Below, piece by piece: positions 49,383 through 57,340 of a DNA stretch of 57,340 nucleotides; the stretch's first letter is position 1; each line of letters starts with the position of its first letter. This DNA is from an uncultured Muribaculaceae bacterium (GTDB taxonomy: Bacteria > Bacteroidota > Bacteroidia > Bacteroidales > Muribaculaceae), in assembly GCA_947628305.1 (NCBI GenBank), contig CANQZG010000024.1:1-57340 (forward strand). Direction: 5' to 3'. Below the pieces are notes generated by a model, which had not been told where the DNA came from, ran no database searches, and was given only the letters and a program-made list of their open reading frames with translations. The position numbers and the translations under genes were made by a program.

Positions 49383-50797
49383 TATCTTGCCTGGGCGATT
49401 GCGGCATCAATCACGGCCTGAATCATCGTCAGTTCTGTGCCTGTCGGTTCGACCTCGATTGTGATGTCGGTGTCATCGGTCTTGAGCGACCCTTTAATCC
49501 CCCACGCCGGGGCGTGCCGTGGGTCGATGGCGCGTAGGGTGGGTATGGCGCAATACAGTGACATGCGGCTTCCCGAAAAAGCACCTGCGATATTGTTGCT
49601 CTGTTCCTCAAGCGGGGATGTGGATACATAGAGGCGGTTGTCGCGTAGGCTCATGAATATGTTGCCCATATTGCCGGGTAGGGTATATGCCACCTCTGTA
49701 TCCCCGCCGTTGTCGCGTCCTTGAAGTCCGGTCTGTGCAAAAAGGGTCTTTATCTGGTTGAATGTATCCCGGCTGTTCTCTTTCTTTAGGGCGATAGTTA
49801 CCAACACACCGGCATTGGCGGGTGACGGTTCGTTCCAGAAAGAGTCGTTCTTGGGCCACACTGCGATGGCGCATGTCCCGTCAAGGCTTTTAAGGTAGGG
49901 CACAATCAGTCCGATGGTGTTGGCGGTGGAATAGTTGGCAAGCGGGAGCATCTGCTGGGCGGTCTTGTCCCAGTCAAATTTCGGGTCCACGCCGAGCGCA
50001 CCTGCGAACACGACATTCCCGGGAACATACCGTAGAAAATCGGTGTCGATTTTCTTCATGCTCTTGAAATCGATGGTATTGCCGTCCTTTGACACAGCGT
50101 TGACAACACCTTTGAGAGATTTCCCTTTGGAGTCGATGGACGCTGTCATCCATTGGGCATCACCCAGGGAGGCGGCAGGATGCCCCATGGCCACGTAGTT
50201 TATGGCCACGTTGGCCAGTCCGTCACGGGTCAATGCCTCGGTGACCGTCTTATTCTCGGTCACGGCCTTGTCTTTGGCCTCTTTGAGCGCATTACCGAGG
50301 ACCTCTATCGAGGAAGCGGCGTGTCGGTCTATAATCCACCCTTGGCTGTCCTTGACAAGGAGGGTCTGGCCTCCGCCGGGTGAATAGATGTCATATCCGC
50401 TGTCGCTCTCCTTGTTCCCGGCCAGTTCAAGCGCACCTTGCTCAAATCCTTCGGGGTCGGTTATCGTGAACGTAAGGAAAGTGTCGTCGTTATAGACAAA
50501 GAACGCGACTGTCTCACGGTCAATGCATGAGCCGGTCTTTGCAATCAGGTCAAGCTGGGATTGTGTCGCCTGGGAGTTTACAAGCTGCTGCATGTTGGCG
50601 GGTAGTACAAGGGTGCCGTTCTCGACCTTGATGCCGGCGGCTGTCATCAGTCCGTCAACATTCAGTGTGGCGATGACAGAGGAGTTTTCAGGGATTGTAC
50701 GCAGTATTTCGCCGTTATTGCGGCTGCATGATGAAAGAGTTATTACCAGGGTCACGCATAGCAGCGCGAGGGTGTTGAGAAGGTTTCGGGTTTTCAT
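49382..50797 (-). CDS. DUF4836 family lipoprotein
   Basis: A 471-residue lipoprotein. The start at 50797 (MKTRNLLNTL) gives a proper signal with lipobox LSSC (Cys24); an ATG 57 bases upstream adds an unlikely N-terminal extension. The mature part begins SRNNGEILRTIPENSSVIAT, typical of DUF4836, followed by beta-alpha segments. DUF4836 proteins are common in Bacteroidetes and have no known function. Its coupling with an ABC ATPase and an FtsX-like permease suggests a component of an envelope machine. It is 11 bp from the CDF gene. Confidence 0.85.
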   Translation of the reverse strand: MKTRNLLNTLALLCVTLVITLSSCSRNNGEILRTIPENSSVIATLNVDGLMTAAGIKVENGTLVLPANMQQLVNSQATQSQLDLIAKTGSCIDRETVAFFVYNDDTFLTFTITDPEGFEQGALELAGNKESDSGYDIYSPGGGQTLLVKDSQGWIIDRHAASSIEVLGNALKEAKDKAVTENKTVTEALTRDGLANVAINYVAMGHPAASLGDAQWMTASIDSKGKSLKGVVNAVSKDGNTIDFKSMKKIDTDFLRYVPGNVVFAGALGVDPKFDWDKTAQQMLPLANYSTANTIGLIVPYLKSLDGTCAIAVWPKNDSFWNEPSPANAGVLVTIALKKENSRDTFNQIKTLFAQTGLQGRDNGGDTEVAYTLPGNMGNIFMSLRDNRLYVSTSPLEEQSNNIAGAFSGSRMSLYCAIPTLRAIDPRHAPAWGIKGSLKTDDTDITIEVEPTGTELTMIQAVIDAAIAQAR

Positions 50798-50808
50798 GTT
50801 TGGGATGT

Positions 50809-51804
50809 TTAACGGGTTGTATGAGAGTTGTTTAAATCTATGTTGTCGGGGCATGAGCCATCGGGGAGGATTTTCTCATCGCGGTAAGGTTCGACATGGA
50901 GGTTGACTATCATATCCTCTCCAAACTGAGAGCGGAGACGTTGTTCGACCGCTGTCGCGATGTTGTGACCGGCAACTATACTTATATCGGGGTCTACCTT
51001 TATGTGTAGGTCGAGAATCAGGGTGTTGCCGTTTCGACGGGAGCGGAAATGGTGGTAAGTCCTGACCCCCGGTGTAGTGTTTACAATCTCTTTCATCTCA
51101 TTGGTGATTTCAGATGGCAGGGACACCTCAAGAAGCTCCTTCACCGATGGCAGACCGATTCTCACCGCGACTATCATCACGAAAACGCTCACAATCATGG
51201 CGGCGATTGGGTCGAGGATGCGCCAGTGCTCGCCGAGGAACATCGCCCCGGCTATGCCCGCAAGGGTCGCGATGGACGACAGGGCGTCGGAACGGTGATG
51301 CCAGGCATTGGCGATGACCGCGCCTGAATGGATGCGTTCGCCATTGATGCGTGTGTAGTGATAGAGAGCCTCCTTTGACGCGATTGACACTATGGCCATT
51401 ATCAGGGCAATCATTCCGGGGCGTGGGGGTAGGTCGCCACGTGTGGCCTTGACAATCCCCTCGAGACCGTCGGCGAATATCATGATGCCGACTGCAAGCA
51501 AAGCCATTGCGATAATCATGGTGGCGAATGTCTCGTACTTGCCGTGGCCGTATTGATAGGTCTTGTCGGCTTTCTTGCGGGCTATGCCCACCATGACAAT
51601 CACTATGACATCGGTGACGAAGTCCGAGATGGAATGGATGCCGTCGGCGACCATCGCGCTTGAACGTCCCAATATGCCCGCGCCGATTTTCAACACCGAC
51701 AAGGCGGCGTTCACCCAGAAGCCTACCCACGTGACATGGCGTGCCACTTTGACGGCGCGTTCAGGTGTTACTTCAGATGTATGTCTGTCGGAAGGATATG
51801 CCAT
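50809..51804 (-). CDS. Cation diffusion facilitator (metal efflux) protein
   Basis: A 331-residue inner-membrane antiporter of the CDF family exporting Zn(II), Fe(II), Mn(II) or related ions. Six transmembrane helices carry the metal site residues: MVADGIHSISDFVTD in helix 2 (Asp/His plus Asp) and NAWHHRSDALSSIA in helix 5 (HxxxD). A C-terminal cytoplasmic domain (TTPGVRTYHHFRSRRNGNTL, then DLHIKVDPDISIVAGHNIA) follows. It is the first gene of the seven-gene minus-strand operon; a TAAATTTG box lies about 20 bases upstream (51831-51824) as possible -7 element. Confidence 0.93.
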   Translation of the reverse strand: MAYPSDRHTSEVTPERAVKVARHVTWVGFWVNAALSVLKIGAGILGRSSAMVADGIHSISDFVTDVIVIVMVGIARKKADKTYQYGHGKYETFATMIIAMALLAVGIMIFADGLEGIVKATRGDLPPRPGMIALIMAIVSIASKEALYHYTRINGERIHSGAVIANAWHHRSDALSSIATLAGIAGAMFLGEHWRILDPIAAMIVSVFVMIVAVRIGLPSVKELLEVSLPSEITNEMKEIVNTTPGVRTYHHFRSRRNGNTLILDLHIKVDPDISIVAGHNIATAVEQRLRSQFGEDMIVNLHVEPYRDEKILPDGSCPDNIDLNNSHTTR

Positions 51805-51916
51805 GAAATGTAATAGATGGAGTCAAATTTACGGATAAAAATTGAGACATTCGCACTTAATTCCATTAAAAGGACTATCTTTGTGGAAATAACACATTTA
51901 TTATATAGTATCATCC

Positions 51917-53911
51917 ATGAAATCACTGCGACACTTTGCATTTCTGTCCTATTTGTTGTTGTCGGGATTTGCTGTGGCCTCTGTTGCCGCTCAGCGTGAG
52001 ATAGTTGTTCCGGGCGACACGCCTGTAAAAGCCACTGATATGCCTTATTTGGGTAACGGCCAGTTGGGAGTCGTGCCGACTCTTGACGGTCTCGGCGTGC
52101 AACGTTGTTTCTCCGTCACGGTTCATGAACGCGGTAGCGATAAGGGCGTGAGCCATATCAGACCGGTCATGTCGCCTGTTGCCCTTGAGGTTTTACCGCA
52201 ATCAGAGGCCAATGAGTTGAAAGTGGTTGAGCGTCGGCTCGACATGACACATGCCGTCTACGAGACAAGGTTGAAAAGTCCCGAAATGGAGGTTGTAAGC
52301 CGGATTCGTACCTTGCGTGGTCTCCCGTTCGTCACCCTTTGTGATGTCGAGGTGAAGGCGTTGAGGAATGTCGAGGTGAGGTTTGTCAACCGTGTGAAAA
52401 TTGATTCACGTGATTCTGTCTTCGCCGAGTCGAGGCCGGTCAGGGTCGAGAGGATTCGTTGGCCGATGAGCCGGCGGCAGTTGCACTACAACGGCGGTGA
52501 TGAGGCGGTTGTGTCGACCACGGCAATTGTCTGTGGCGAGGGGTGTCGGGCCGAAGGCGCTGACACCGTCGCGGTGGAATTGAAGAAGGGCGCGTCAACC
52601 GGTTTCGCTGTCGTGGTGGCTACATGCTCGACCGAGGATTTTTCAGATGCATGGCAGGAATCGGAACGTCAGGTGATTTATGCCGTGAAAGAAGGTGTGA
52701 GGAATCTTGTCGCCAATCACGAGCGTCTCTGGGATGAACTCTGGCAGTCCGATATCACTATAGACGGAGATGATGATTTACAGGCGGTTGTCACGTCCTC
52801 ATTATATAATCTTTATAGTTCCATACGAGAAGGCGGTCGTCACAGTATCGCCCCCATGGGGCAAAGCTCCAAGGGTTACAACGGTCATATCTTCTGGGAT
52901 GCCGACACTTGGATATTCCCGGTTCTTGCCGTGATGAATCCGGGACTTGCCCGTTCGATGGTCGATTTCAGGGTCGATTGTCTTGAACCGGCTAAGAAAC
53001 GGGCGTTGGCCTACTGTTACCGAGGGGCGATGTTCCCGTGGGAGGCTGACCCCCTTGGCGAGGAATCGACACCGACATTCGCCCTTACCGGGCCTCTTGA
53101 ACATCATATCGTGGCCGACGTCGCCAACGCCGTCTGGCAGTATTATTGCGTGACCGGCGACAAGGAGTGGCTTCGCAAGGAAGGGTGGCCGGTGATGCGG
53201 GAGTGCGCTGATTTTTGGGTGAGCCGTGTTGTCCCTAATGGTGACGGCAGTTATTCGGTGAGGAATGTGGTCGGGGCCGATGAGTATGCAATCGGTGTGG
53301 ACGATAACGCATTCACCAACGGAGCGGCCAAGGTCGCGTTGAAAAATGCCGTCGAGGCCGCCCGTGTGCTCGGCGACAATCCTGACCCGCTTTGGGACGA
53401 GGTGGCCTCACACATCAAGTTTCATTATTTCCCCGACGGGGTGATGCGCGAGCATGCGACCTACGATGGCGCGAAAATCAAGCAGGGAGACGTGACGCTC
53501 CTTGGGTATCCGCTCGGTGTGATGACTGACCGTGACGAGTTGCTGAAGAACCTGAACTACTATGACACTAAACTTGACCCTGTCAACGGGCCTGCGATGG
53601 GACGCGGAGTGATGGCCGTCTCGCTGTCACGTCTCGGAATGGGCGAAAAGGCCGGGAACACTCTCACCAAGGCCTACGTCCCCCATCTCCGCGGGCCGTT
53701 CCTTGTGTTCGCCGAGACGCCTAAGAACAATGCCACATATTTCATGACAGGTGCGGCTGCCTTATTGCAGGGCGTGATTTTCGGGTACGGTGGCATAGAT
53801 ATAACTTCCGATGGTATCAGGCAGGTTTCGTCGACGTTGCCCAAGGGCGTGCGTTCGGTGAGGATTACGACACCTTTAGGCGTGTTTGAATGTGTAAATG
53901 TTAAAAAGTGA
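51917..53911 (+). CDS. GH65-family glycoside hydrolase (acid glucosidase / PGGHG-like)
   Basis: A 664-residue exported enzyme with signal peptide (to about residue 25, SVAAQ). An N-terminal beta-sandwich is followed by the (alpha/alpha)6 barrel with the GH65 marks GYNGHIFWDADTWIFPVLAV and VVGADEYAIGVDDNAFTNGA (general acid Glu in DEY), then a short C-terminal beta domain. The closest recognisable group is protein-glucosylgalactosylhydroxylysine glucosidase and related hydrolases rather than maltose or trehalose phosphorylases. It could act on alpha-glucosides of host collagen-type glycans or others, a guess from family only. A TATCTTTG box at 51876-51883 is the likely -7 element. Confidence 0.85.
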   Translation: MKSLRHFAFLSYLLLSGFAVASVAAQREIVVPGDTPVKATDMPYLGNGQLGVVPTLDGLGVQRCFSVTVHERGSDKGVSHIRPVMSPVALEVLPQSEANELKVVERRLDMTHAVYETRLKSPEMEVVSRIRTLRGLPFVTLCDVEVKALRNVEVRFVNRVKIDSRDSVFAESRPVRVERIRWPMSRRQLHYNGGDEAVVSTTAIVCGEGCRAEGADTVAVELKKGASTGFAVVVATCSTEDFSDAWQESERQVIYAVKEGVRNLVANHERLWDELWQSDITIDGDDDLQAVVTSSLYNLYSSIREGGRHSIAPMGQSSKGYNGHIFWDADTWIFPVLAVMNPGLARSMVDFRVDCLEPAKKRALAYCYRGAMFPWEADPLGEESTPTFALTGPLEHHIVADVANAVWQYYCVTGDKEWLRKEGWPVMRECADFWVSRVVPNGDGSYSVRNVVGADEYAIGVDDNAFTNGAAKVALKNAVEAARVLGDNPDPLWDEVASHIKFHYFPDGVMREHATYDGAKIKQGDVTLLGYPLGVMTDRDELLKNLNYYDTKLDPVNGPAMGRGVMAVSLSRLGMGEKAGNTLTKAYVPHLRGPFLVFAETPKNNATYFMTGAAALLQGVIFGYGGIDITSDGIRQVSSTLPKGVRSVRITTPLGVFECVNVKK

Positions 53912-53931
53912 CATCATATATTGGCGATTTC

Positions 53932-53962
53932 TTGTATGTTGAAACCTAATTGCCTATATTTG
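53932..53962 (+). promoter_or_regulatory. Promoter of the DUF805 gene
   Basis: TTG (53932-53934), 20 bp, TATATTTG (53955-53962) match the Bacteroidetes pattern. The start codon at 54001 lies 38 bases beyond, which supports that start over an in-frame ATG at 53950 that would fall inside the promoter. Confidence 0.7.
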
Positions 53963-54000
53963 CAAATAAACCGATAAATAACTTTAAAATAAACCAAATC

Positions 54001-54450
54001 ATGAACAGTGTTTCTTTCGGAGGCGCAATCGCCTCTTTCTACAAAAACTATGCGACATTTTCGGGTCGCGCGACACGCGCCGAGTATTGGTGGGTGTATC
54101 TTTATACATTCCTGGCGACATTAGTGTTGGCTTTTGCATTTTTCCCGTTGGCAATCGTGTTCCTGCTCGCCAATATCGTGCCTAACTTGGCGTTGACTGT
54201 GCGCCGTCTGCATGACGTTGGCAAAGGCGGAGGATGGATTTTCATCTCGTGCGTGCCGTTTATCGGTGGAATATGGCTTCTTGTCCTCCTGTTGACAGGT
54301 AGCGAGGGAGACAACCGTTTTGGCCCGAACCCATTCGGACTATCAAACGCCCCTTCCAACAATCCTTACGGAGCTCCGCAGATGCCACAGAATCCTTATC
54401 AGCAACCGCAGGGCAACCCGTTTAACGCTCCGCAGCCTCCCCGCAATTAA
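54001..54450 (+). CDS. DUF805 family membrane protein
   Basis: A 149-residue inner-membrane protein. The start ATG at 54001 is chosen because a promoter overlaps the earlier ATG. DUF805 features: FSGRATRAEYWWVYLY, a hydrophobic hairpin (ATLVLAFAFFPLAIVFLLAN), then LTVRRLHDVGKGGGWIF, then FIGGIWLLVLLLTGSEGDNR. The last 35 residues are a Pro/Asn/Gln-rich tail (NPYGAPQMPQNPYQQPQGNP) likely disordered. Family function is unknown. A strong hairpin follows at 54472-54496. Confidence 0.9.
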   Translation: MNSVSFGGAIASFYKNYATFSGRATRAEYWWVYLYTFLATLVLAFAFFPLAIVFLLANIVPNLALTVRRLHDVGKGGGWIFISCVPFIGGIWLLVLLLTGSEGDNRFGPNPFGLSNAPSNNPYGAPQMPQNPYQQPQGNPFNAPQPPRN

Positions 54451-54471
54451 AATGTTATAACATATTATTGA

Positions 54472-54496
54472 AAAAGGGCGCATTTCGCGCCCTTTT
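54472..54496 (+). terminator. Terminator after the DUF805 gene
   Basis: A 10-bp stem AAAAGGGCGC/GCGCCCTTTT with loop ATTTC, 21 bases after the stop. A-rich on one side and T-rich on the other, so it could work in both directions. Confidence 0.8.
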
Positions 54497-54584
54497 CTCG
54501 TTTTGTGGGATTGCATTATCGGCAATTTGCTACCGCGACATCATGTTTTTTTGAAAATTGTGCGATATTTTCTTCAATAATGTG

Positions 54585-54613
54585 TTGCATTTTGTAAAAA
54601 GTTTGTATTTTTG
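54585..54613 (+). promoter_or_regulatory. Promoter of the secreted-protein pair
   Basis: TTG (54585-54587), 18 bp, TATTTTTG (54606-54613). The predicted leader to the ATG at 54677 is about 58 bases and AT-rich. Confidence 0.55.
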
Positions 54614-54676
54614 CCATGAAAGATTGTTTGTGGTATTTTCTAATTTTTATTTAATTTACCAATAAACCATTTTTCA

Positions 54677-55153
54677 ATGAAACACAGATTACTCCCTTTC
54701 ATCCTGATAGGGATAGGCGCGTTGGCAACCTTAGACGCGGCAGGGAAAGATGTCTATGTCTACTCGTCGACAGGTGATGCGACGGGGCAGATGACTGACG
54801 TAAAACGCATCGAGTTTATTAAGGCGGGAAAAGTGACGCTCGTCCCTGAAAAGGGGACGAATGTCGATATCGACATTGCCAAATTCGGCTATATTACATT
54901 CAAGCCCACAGGCGGCAGCGGGATTTCGTCGGTCGAGACCGTCAACGCGATTCTGCGGCTTGACGGCGACATCCTTTCGGTGACAAGTGCATCCGAAATA
55001 ACCAAGGTTAGCATTTACAATGTCCTTGGCGAGATGACCGGGCAATATGCCCCGGCGGCGAATACCGCCACTCTGACAGTCAATACCCGTGGCCTCAACA
55101 TCGTAGTCGTGGAGGCCGGCGGCATTTCACAAACCTATAAAATTGTCAGATAA
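54677..55153 (+). CDS. Small secreted protein with T9SS-type sorting-like tail
   Basis: A 158-residue exported protein with signal peptide (ending LDAAGK). The first mature module (about residues 25-80; VYVYSSTGDATGQMTDVKRI then NVDIDIAKFGYITF) resembles the N-terminal module of the next gene's product. The last 65 residues (ITKVSIYNVLGEMTGQYAP then TVNTRGLNIVVVEAGG) look like a type A C-terminal sorting domain of the type IX secretion system. No catalytic domain is present. It is 2 bp from the next gene, so both are expressed together. Function unknown. Confidence 0.7.
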   Translation: MKHRLLPFILIGIGALATLDAAGKDVYVYSSTGDATGQMTDVKRIEFIKAGKVTLVPEKGTNVDIDIAKFGYITFKPTGGSGISSVETVNAILRLDGDILSVTSASEITKVSIYNVLGEMTGQYAPAANTATLTVNTRGLNIVVVEAGGISQTYKIVR

Positions 55154-55155
55154 CC

Positions 55156-57174
55156 ATGAAAGCACTTAAAACCATATCATTGCTCACAATCGGCGTGGCA
55201 GCATTGACCCTCACAGCAGCCGATTTCCTTTATTTCCACTATGACGGCGAAGTCATAAAGAAACTTCCCGCCGAGAATGCAGAGCGCATCGTCATGACCA
55301 CAGACAAGAACCTGAAGGTGGTCGATGCCAACGATAATGCGCTTTACACCGTCCTCGCCGAGGATGTCGATTCAATCACATTCCTTGCCCCGATGCCCCA
55401 GGCCGACCTTCTCAATGTCGTGTTCAAGGAGGATGGCACCGCCGAGGACGTGTCACCCATGAAATTCCCGGTCGAGCGCGGTGGTACAGCCACAACCGAA
55501 TGGGACGCGGCGTTCAACTGTTACGCCGCCAAAATCGAGGGGAACACGTGGGCCAGCAGCAATGTCGCTAACCAGTTCTACCGTATCGATTACACAAACA
55601 ACACGGCTTTCAAAAACGCCCTTGCCGACGGACACACCCTTGAAGTGTTGTTCAAACCCTCCTATACAGGGACTATTAAGAACGGCGAGGCCAAGATATT
55701 CTCATCCCATGAAGCCGGTGGTACAGGTATCATGATAAAGAGTATCGCAGACGGTTCGGCATACGGTGCGGAAGCTCTCAATTCGTTGACGTTCCTGCCT
55801 AATGTTTCTAAGACGACCACAAGTACCTGGCAAGCCTGGGCATCCAGTGGCTTTGTCCCGGAATCTGACGTATATTATCACATAATTGGCGTATGGGATA
55901 AAAACGCTAAAAAAGCAATGATTTATGTCAACGGTGAGTTGATGAAAGAGGTAAGTATCGATGGCAGCAACTATGTCCCGGCCAAGACCGGCGCAACCAA
56001 GTTCTGTATAGGAGGTGACCCTTGCCCCGTGACCTCCACCAAGCCCACAGGCGTGCAGAATGGTGTAAACGGCACGATTGTACTGGCCCGTATCTATGAC
56101 GACCCGTTGAATGCCGAACAGGCCGAACGCCTTTATCAGGCCGTCGAAAAAGGCATTGTCAAGACCCAGCCTATGGTCGAGAACGTATCGTTGCTTGAAA
56201 ATGTACAGGTCAAGGGGGGCGCGTCTTATCCCGTCTATGGCACAGGATTTGAGGACGGTGACGTAATAAAAATCGATAGTGATGCCAACGGCTGGGAGCT
56301 GCCCGCGACAGCCAACGGCACCGAAGGAGTAAAGGTGACACTCCCCTCCAACGTCAAGGGCGGTGAATACATAGTTTCACTCAAACGTGGCGACCGCACG
56401 CAGAAACTCGGAACAGTCAATTTCACGCTTGTCAACAACTTCGATGTCAAGTCACAGATTGTCTCCCACCGAGGCTATTGGGCCAAGCCCGGGGCATCAG
56501 AAAACTCACGTGCCGCGCTACAGAACGCAATCGACCTGAAAACATACGGCGCGGAGACCGATATCTGGCTCACCAAGGACAACGTTCTCGTCATCAACCA
56601 CAATTCGACTATAGGCGGCGTTTCAATCCAAAACTCCAACTATGAAGACCTCAAGGACATCAAACTTTCCAATGGAGAGACACTTCCCACGTTCGCCGAT
56701 TTCCTTGAAATCCTGAAAGGGAGCGACCACTGCAAGCTGATTATCGAGACAAAGACTCATTCGACCGAGGCTCGTACCATCGAAGCCGCCAAGGCGGCAG
56801 CCGAGGCTGTAAAGGCAGCCGGATTAGAGGACAAGGTCGTATACATTGCGTTTAATTACGCCACATGCAAGGCACTTGCCATCGCCTATCCCAATGCCGA
56901 CGTACAGTTCCTATGCGACAAGACAGCCGAGGTGCGCACCCCGGCCCAACTCTATCAGGACGGCAAGATTTCAGTCGCCTACAAGACGACAATCCTCAAC
57001 GCTAACCCGACGTTCATAGAGGATGCCCACAAGCTCGGTCTAAAAGTGAACACCTGGACAATCAGCACAAGTGCCGAAATCGGTAACTGGATTAACAAGG
57101 GTGCCGACATCATCACATCCGACACTCCTGTCATCGGTATGAAATACCTCGACTACTACAACTCCAACAAGTAG
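55156..57174 (+). CDS. Secreted LamG-like / glycerophosphodiester phosphodiesterase protein
   Basis: A 672-residue exported protein (signal to about residue 21). Modules in order: a short N-terminal module (about 22-80, FLYFHYDGEVIKKLPAENAE then AEDVDSITFLAP) like the one in the preceding gene; a LamG/concanavalin-type region (about 85-335; FYRIDYTNNTAFKNALADGH, then VPESDVYYHIIGVWD); an Ig/IPT-like segment (about 340-430); and a GDPD barrel (about 435-672) with SHRGYWAKPGASENS, AETDIWLTKDNVLVINHN (Glu-x-Asp and His) and KLIIETKTH. It should hydrolyse glycerophosphodiesters outside the inner membrane, possibly after binding a glycan or surface. A lone REP hairpin follows 7 bases after the stop. 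Confidence 0.87.
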   Translation: MKALKTISLLTIGVAALTLTAADFLYFHYDGEVIKKLPAENAERIVMTTDKNLKVVDANDNALYTVLAEDVDSITFLAPMPQADLLNVVFKEDGTAEDVSPMKFPVERGGTATTEWDAAFNCYAAKIEGNTWASSNVANQFYRIDYTNNTAFKNALADGHTLEVLFKPSYTGTIKNGEAKIFSSHEAGGTGIMIKSIADGSAYGAEALNSLTFLPNVSKTTTSTWQAWASSGFVPESDVYYHIIGVWDKNAKKAMIYVNGELMKEVSIDGSNYVPAKTGATKFCIGGDPCPVTSTKPTGVQNGVNGTIVLARIYDDPLNAEQAERLYQAVEKGIVKTQPMVENVSLLENVQVKGGASYPVYGTGFEDGDVIKIDSDANGWELPATANGTEGVKVTLPSNVKGGEYIVSLKRGDRTQKLGTVNFTLVNNFDVKSQIVSHRGYWAKPGASENSRAALQNAIDLKTYGAETDIWLTKDNVLVINHNSTIGGVSIQNSNYEDLKDIKLSNGETLPTFADFLEILKGSDHCKLIIETKTHSTEARTIEAAKAAAEAVKAAGLEDKVVYIAFNYATCKALAIAYPNADVQFLCDKTAEVRTPAQLYQDGKISVAYKTTILNANPTFIEDAHKLGLKVNTWTISTSAEIGNWINKGADIITSDTPVIGMKYLDYYNSNK

Positions 57175-57181
57175 AATTTAA

Positions 57182-57208
57182 ATCGTAGGGACGTGATGTG
57201 TCACGTCC
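57182..57208. repeat. Single REP hairpin, tail left
   Basis: Left-tailed copy (ATCGTAG, stem GGACGTGA/TCACGTCC) 7 bases after the GDPD gene. No partner hairpin is seen before the window ends, where an insertion element begins at about 57265. Confidence 0.8.
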
Positions 57209-57264
57209 GATGCCGACAATTAACACCCTCTTGTTGCGCGATAAAAAAGATGATAACTCCATCG

Positions 57265-57340
57265 TGAAGTGCCCCCCAAAAGTTGGACATGTTAAACACT
57301 ATCCAGTTATAGAAAGAGTTCGGTATTGAACCGGACTCTT
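57265..57340. mobile_element. Probable end of an IS3-family (IS150-group) insertion sequence, truncated by the window
   Basis: From 57265 the sequence TGAAGTGCCCCCCAAAAGTT and the following GGACA resemble the terminal repeat of IS150-group elements (TGTACTGC... TTGGAC pattern). An 11-bp hairpin with one G-T pair (57314-57324 with 57330-57340) closes the window and may shield the transposase start, as such structures do in IS elements. The transposase itself lies outside. Confidence 0.5.

Overview
The window comes from a gut-type member of the Bacteroidales, most likely a Muribaculaceae-like genome. This is inferred from gene content and signals, since no rRNA is present. Promoters read TTG/TTTG, about 20 bp, then TAnnTTTG, which is the Bacteroidetes pattern. 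The families present (type V fimbriae, DUF4886, DUF4836, DUF4906, DUF3575, DUF3868, GH109, T9SS-like tails) are typical of this order.

Layout. 1-311: possible mobile-element end, then tRNA-Gln with its own promoter and terminator. 312-5413 (minus): aspartate aminotransferase, MFS transporter, tyrS and a secreted SGNH/DUF4886 protein. 5414-15443 (plus): a six-gene type V fimbrial operon (DUF3575, DUF3868/OmpA-like, Mfa1-type fimbrillin, Mfa2-type anchor, minor subunit, 1061-residue DUF4906 tip candidate), with a 9-G tract upstream of its promoter. 15444-16460: a REP-associated tyrosine transposase (RAYT) bracketed by two near-identical REP clusters and carrying one REP inside its own reading frame. 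16547-18126: ilvE with a coupled HD-domain gene. 18266-24578 (minus): DUF4491 protein and an export operon (TolC, HlyD, two ABC-2 permeases, HAD phosphatase) without an ATPase. 24721-26441: amidase, unusual potassium-channel-like protein, holin-like protein.

26509-36616 (minus): ribH and a TPR protein, then relA/spoT, a PgpH-like HD phosphohydrolase, three nonulosonic-acid genes (NeuC/LegG-type epimerase, CMP-sugar synthetase, CBS-nucleotidyltransferase) and obgE, very tightly packed. 36617-37502 has no convincing gene. It holds a 331-bp terminal-inverted-repeat element in the likely relA leader and a region bounded by a promoter-like box and a strong terminator that may encode a small RNA. 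37503-42049: nitroreductase, argS, Bax-inhibitor-like protein, a second inverted-repeat element, guanine-deaminase-like enzyme. 42197-44829 (minus): GH109 plus sugar kinase under a promoter overlapping a LacI-type palindrome. 44932-51804 (minus): seven compact genes (CDF exporter, DUF4836 lipoprotein, FtsE/FtsX-like ABC pair, alcohol dehydrogenase, MTA/SAH nucleosidase, AlbA_2 protein). 51917-57174 (plus): GH65 enzyme, DUF805 protein, two secreted proteins sharing an N-terminal module, one ending in a GDPD domain. The right edge enters a probable IS3/IS150-group element.

Overall this is mostly chromosomal backbone with surface, export and glycan-use functions. It is laced with three non-coding repeat families: REP hairpins with a CTACGAT tail, covarying inverted-repeat elements, and AT-rich TTTAAAC spacers. 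The most unusual features are the RAYT/REP locus, the inverted-repeat family with compensatory stem changes, and the nonulosonate genes inside the stringent-response/obg operon.
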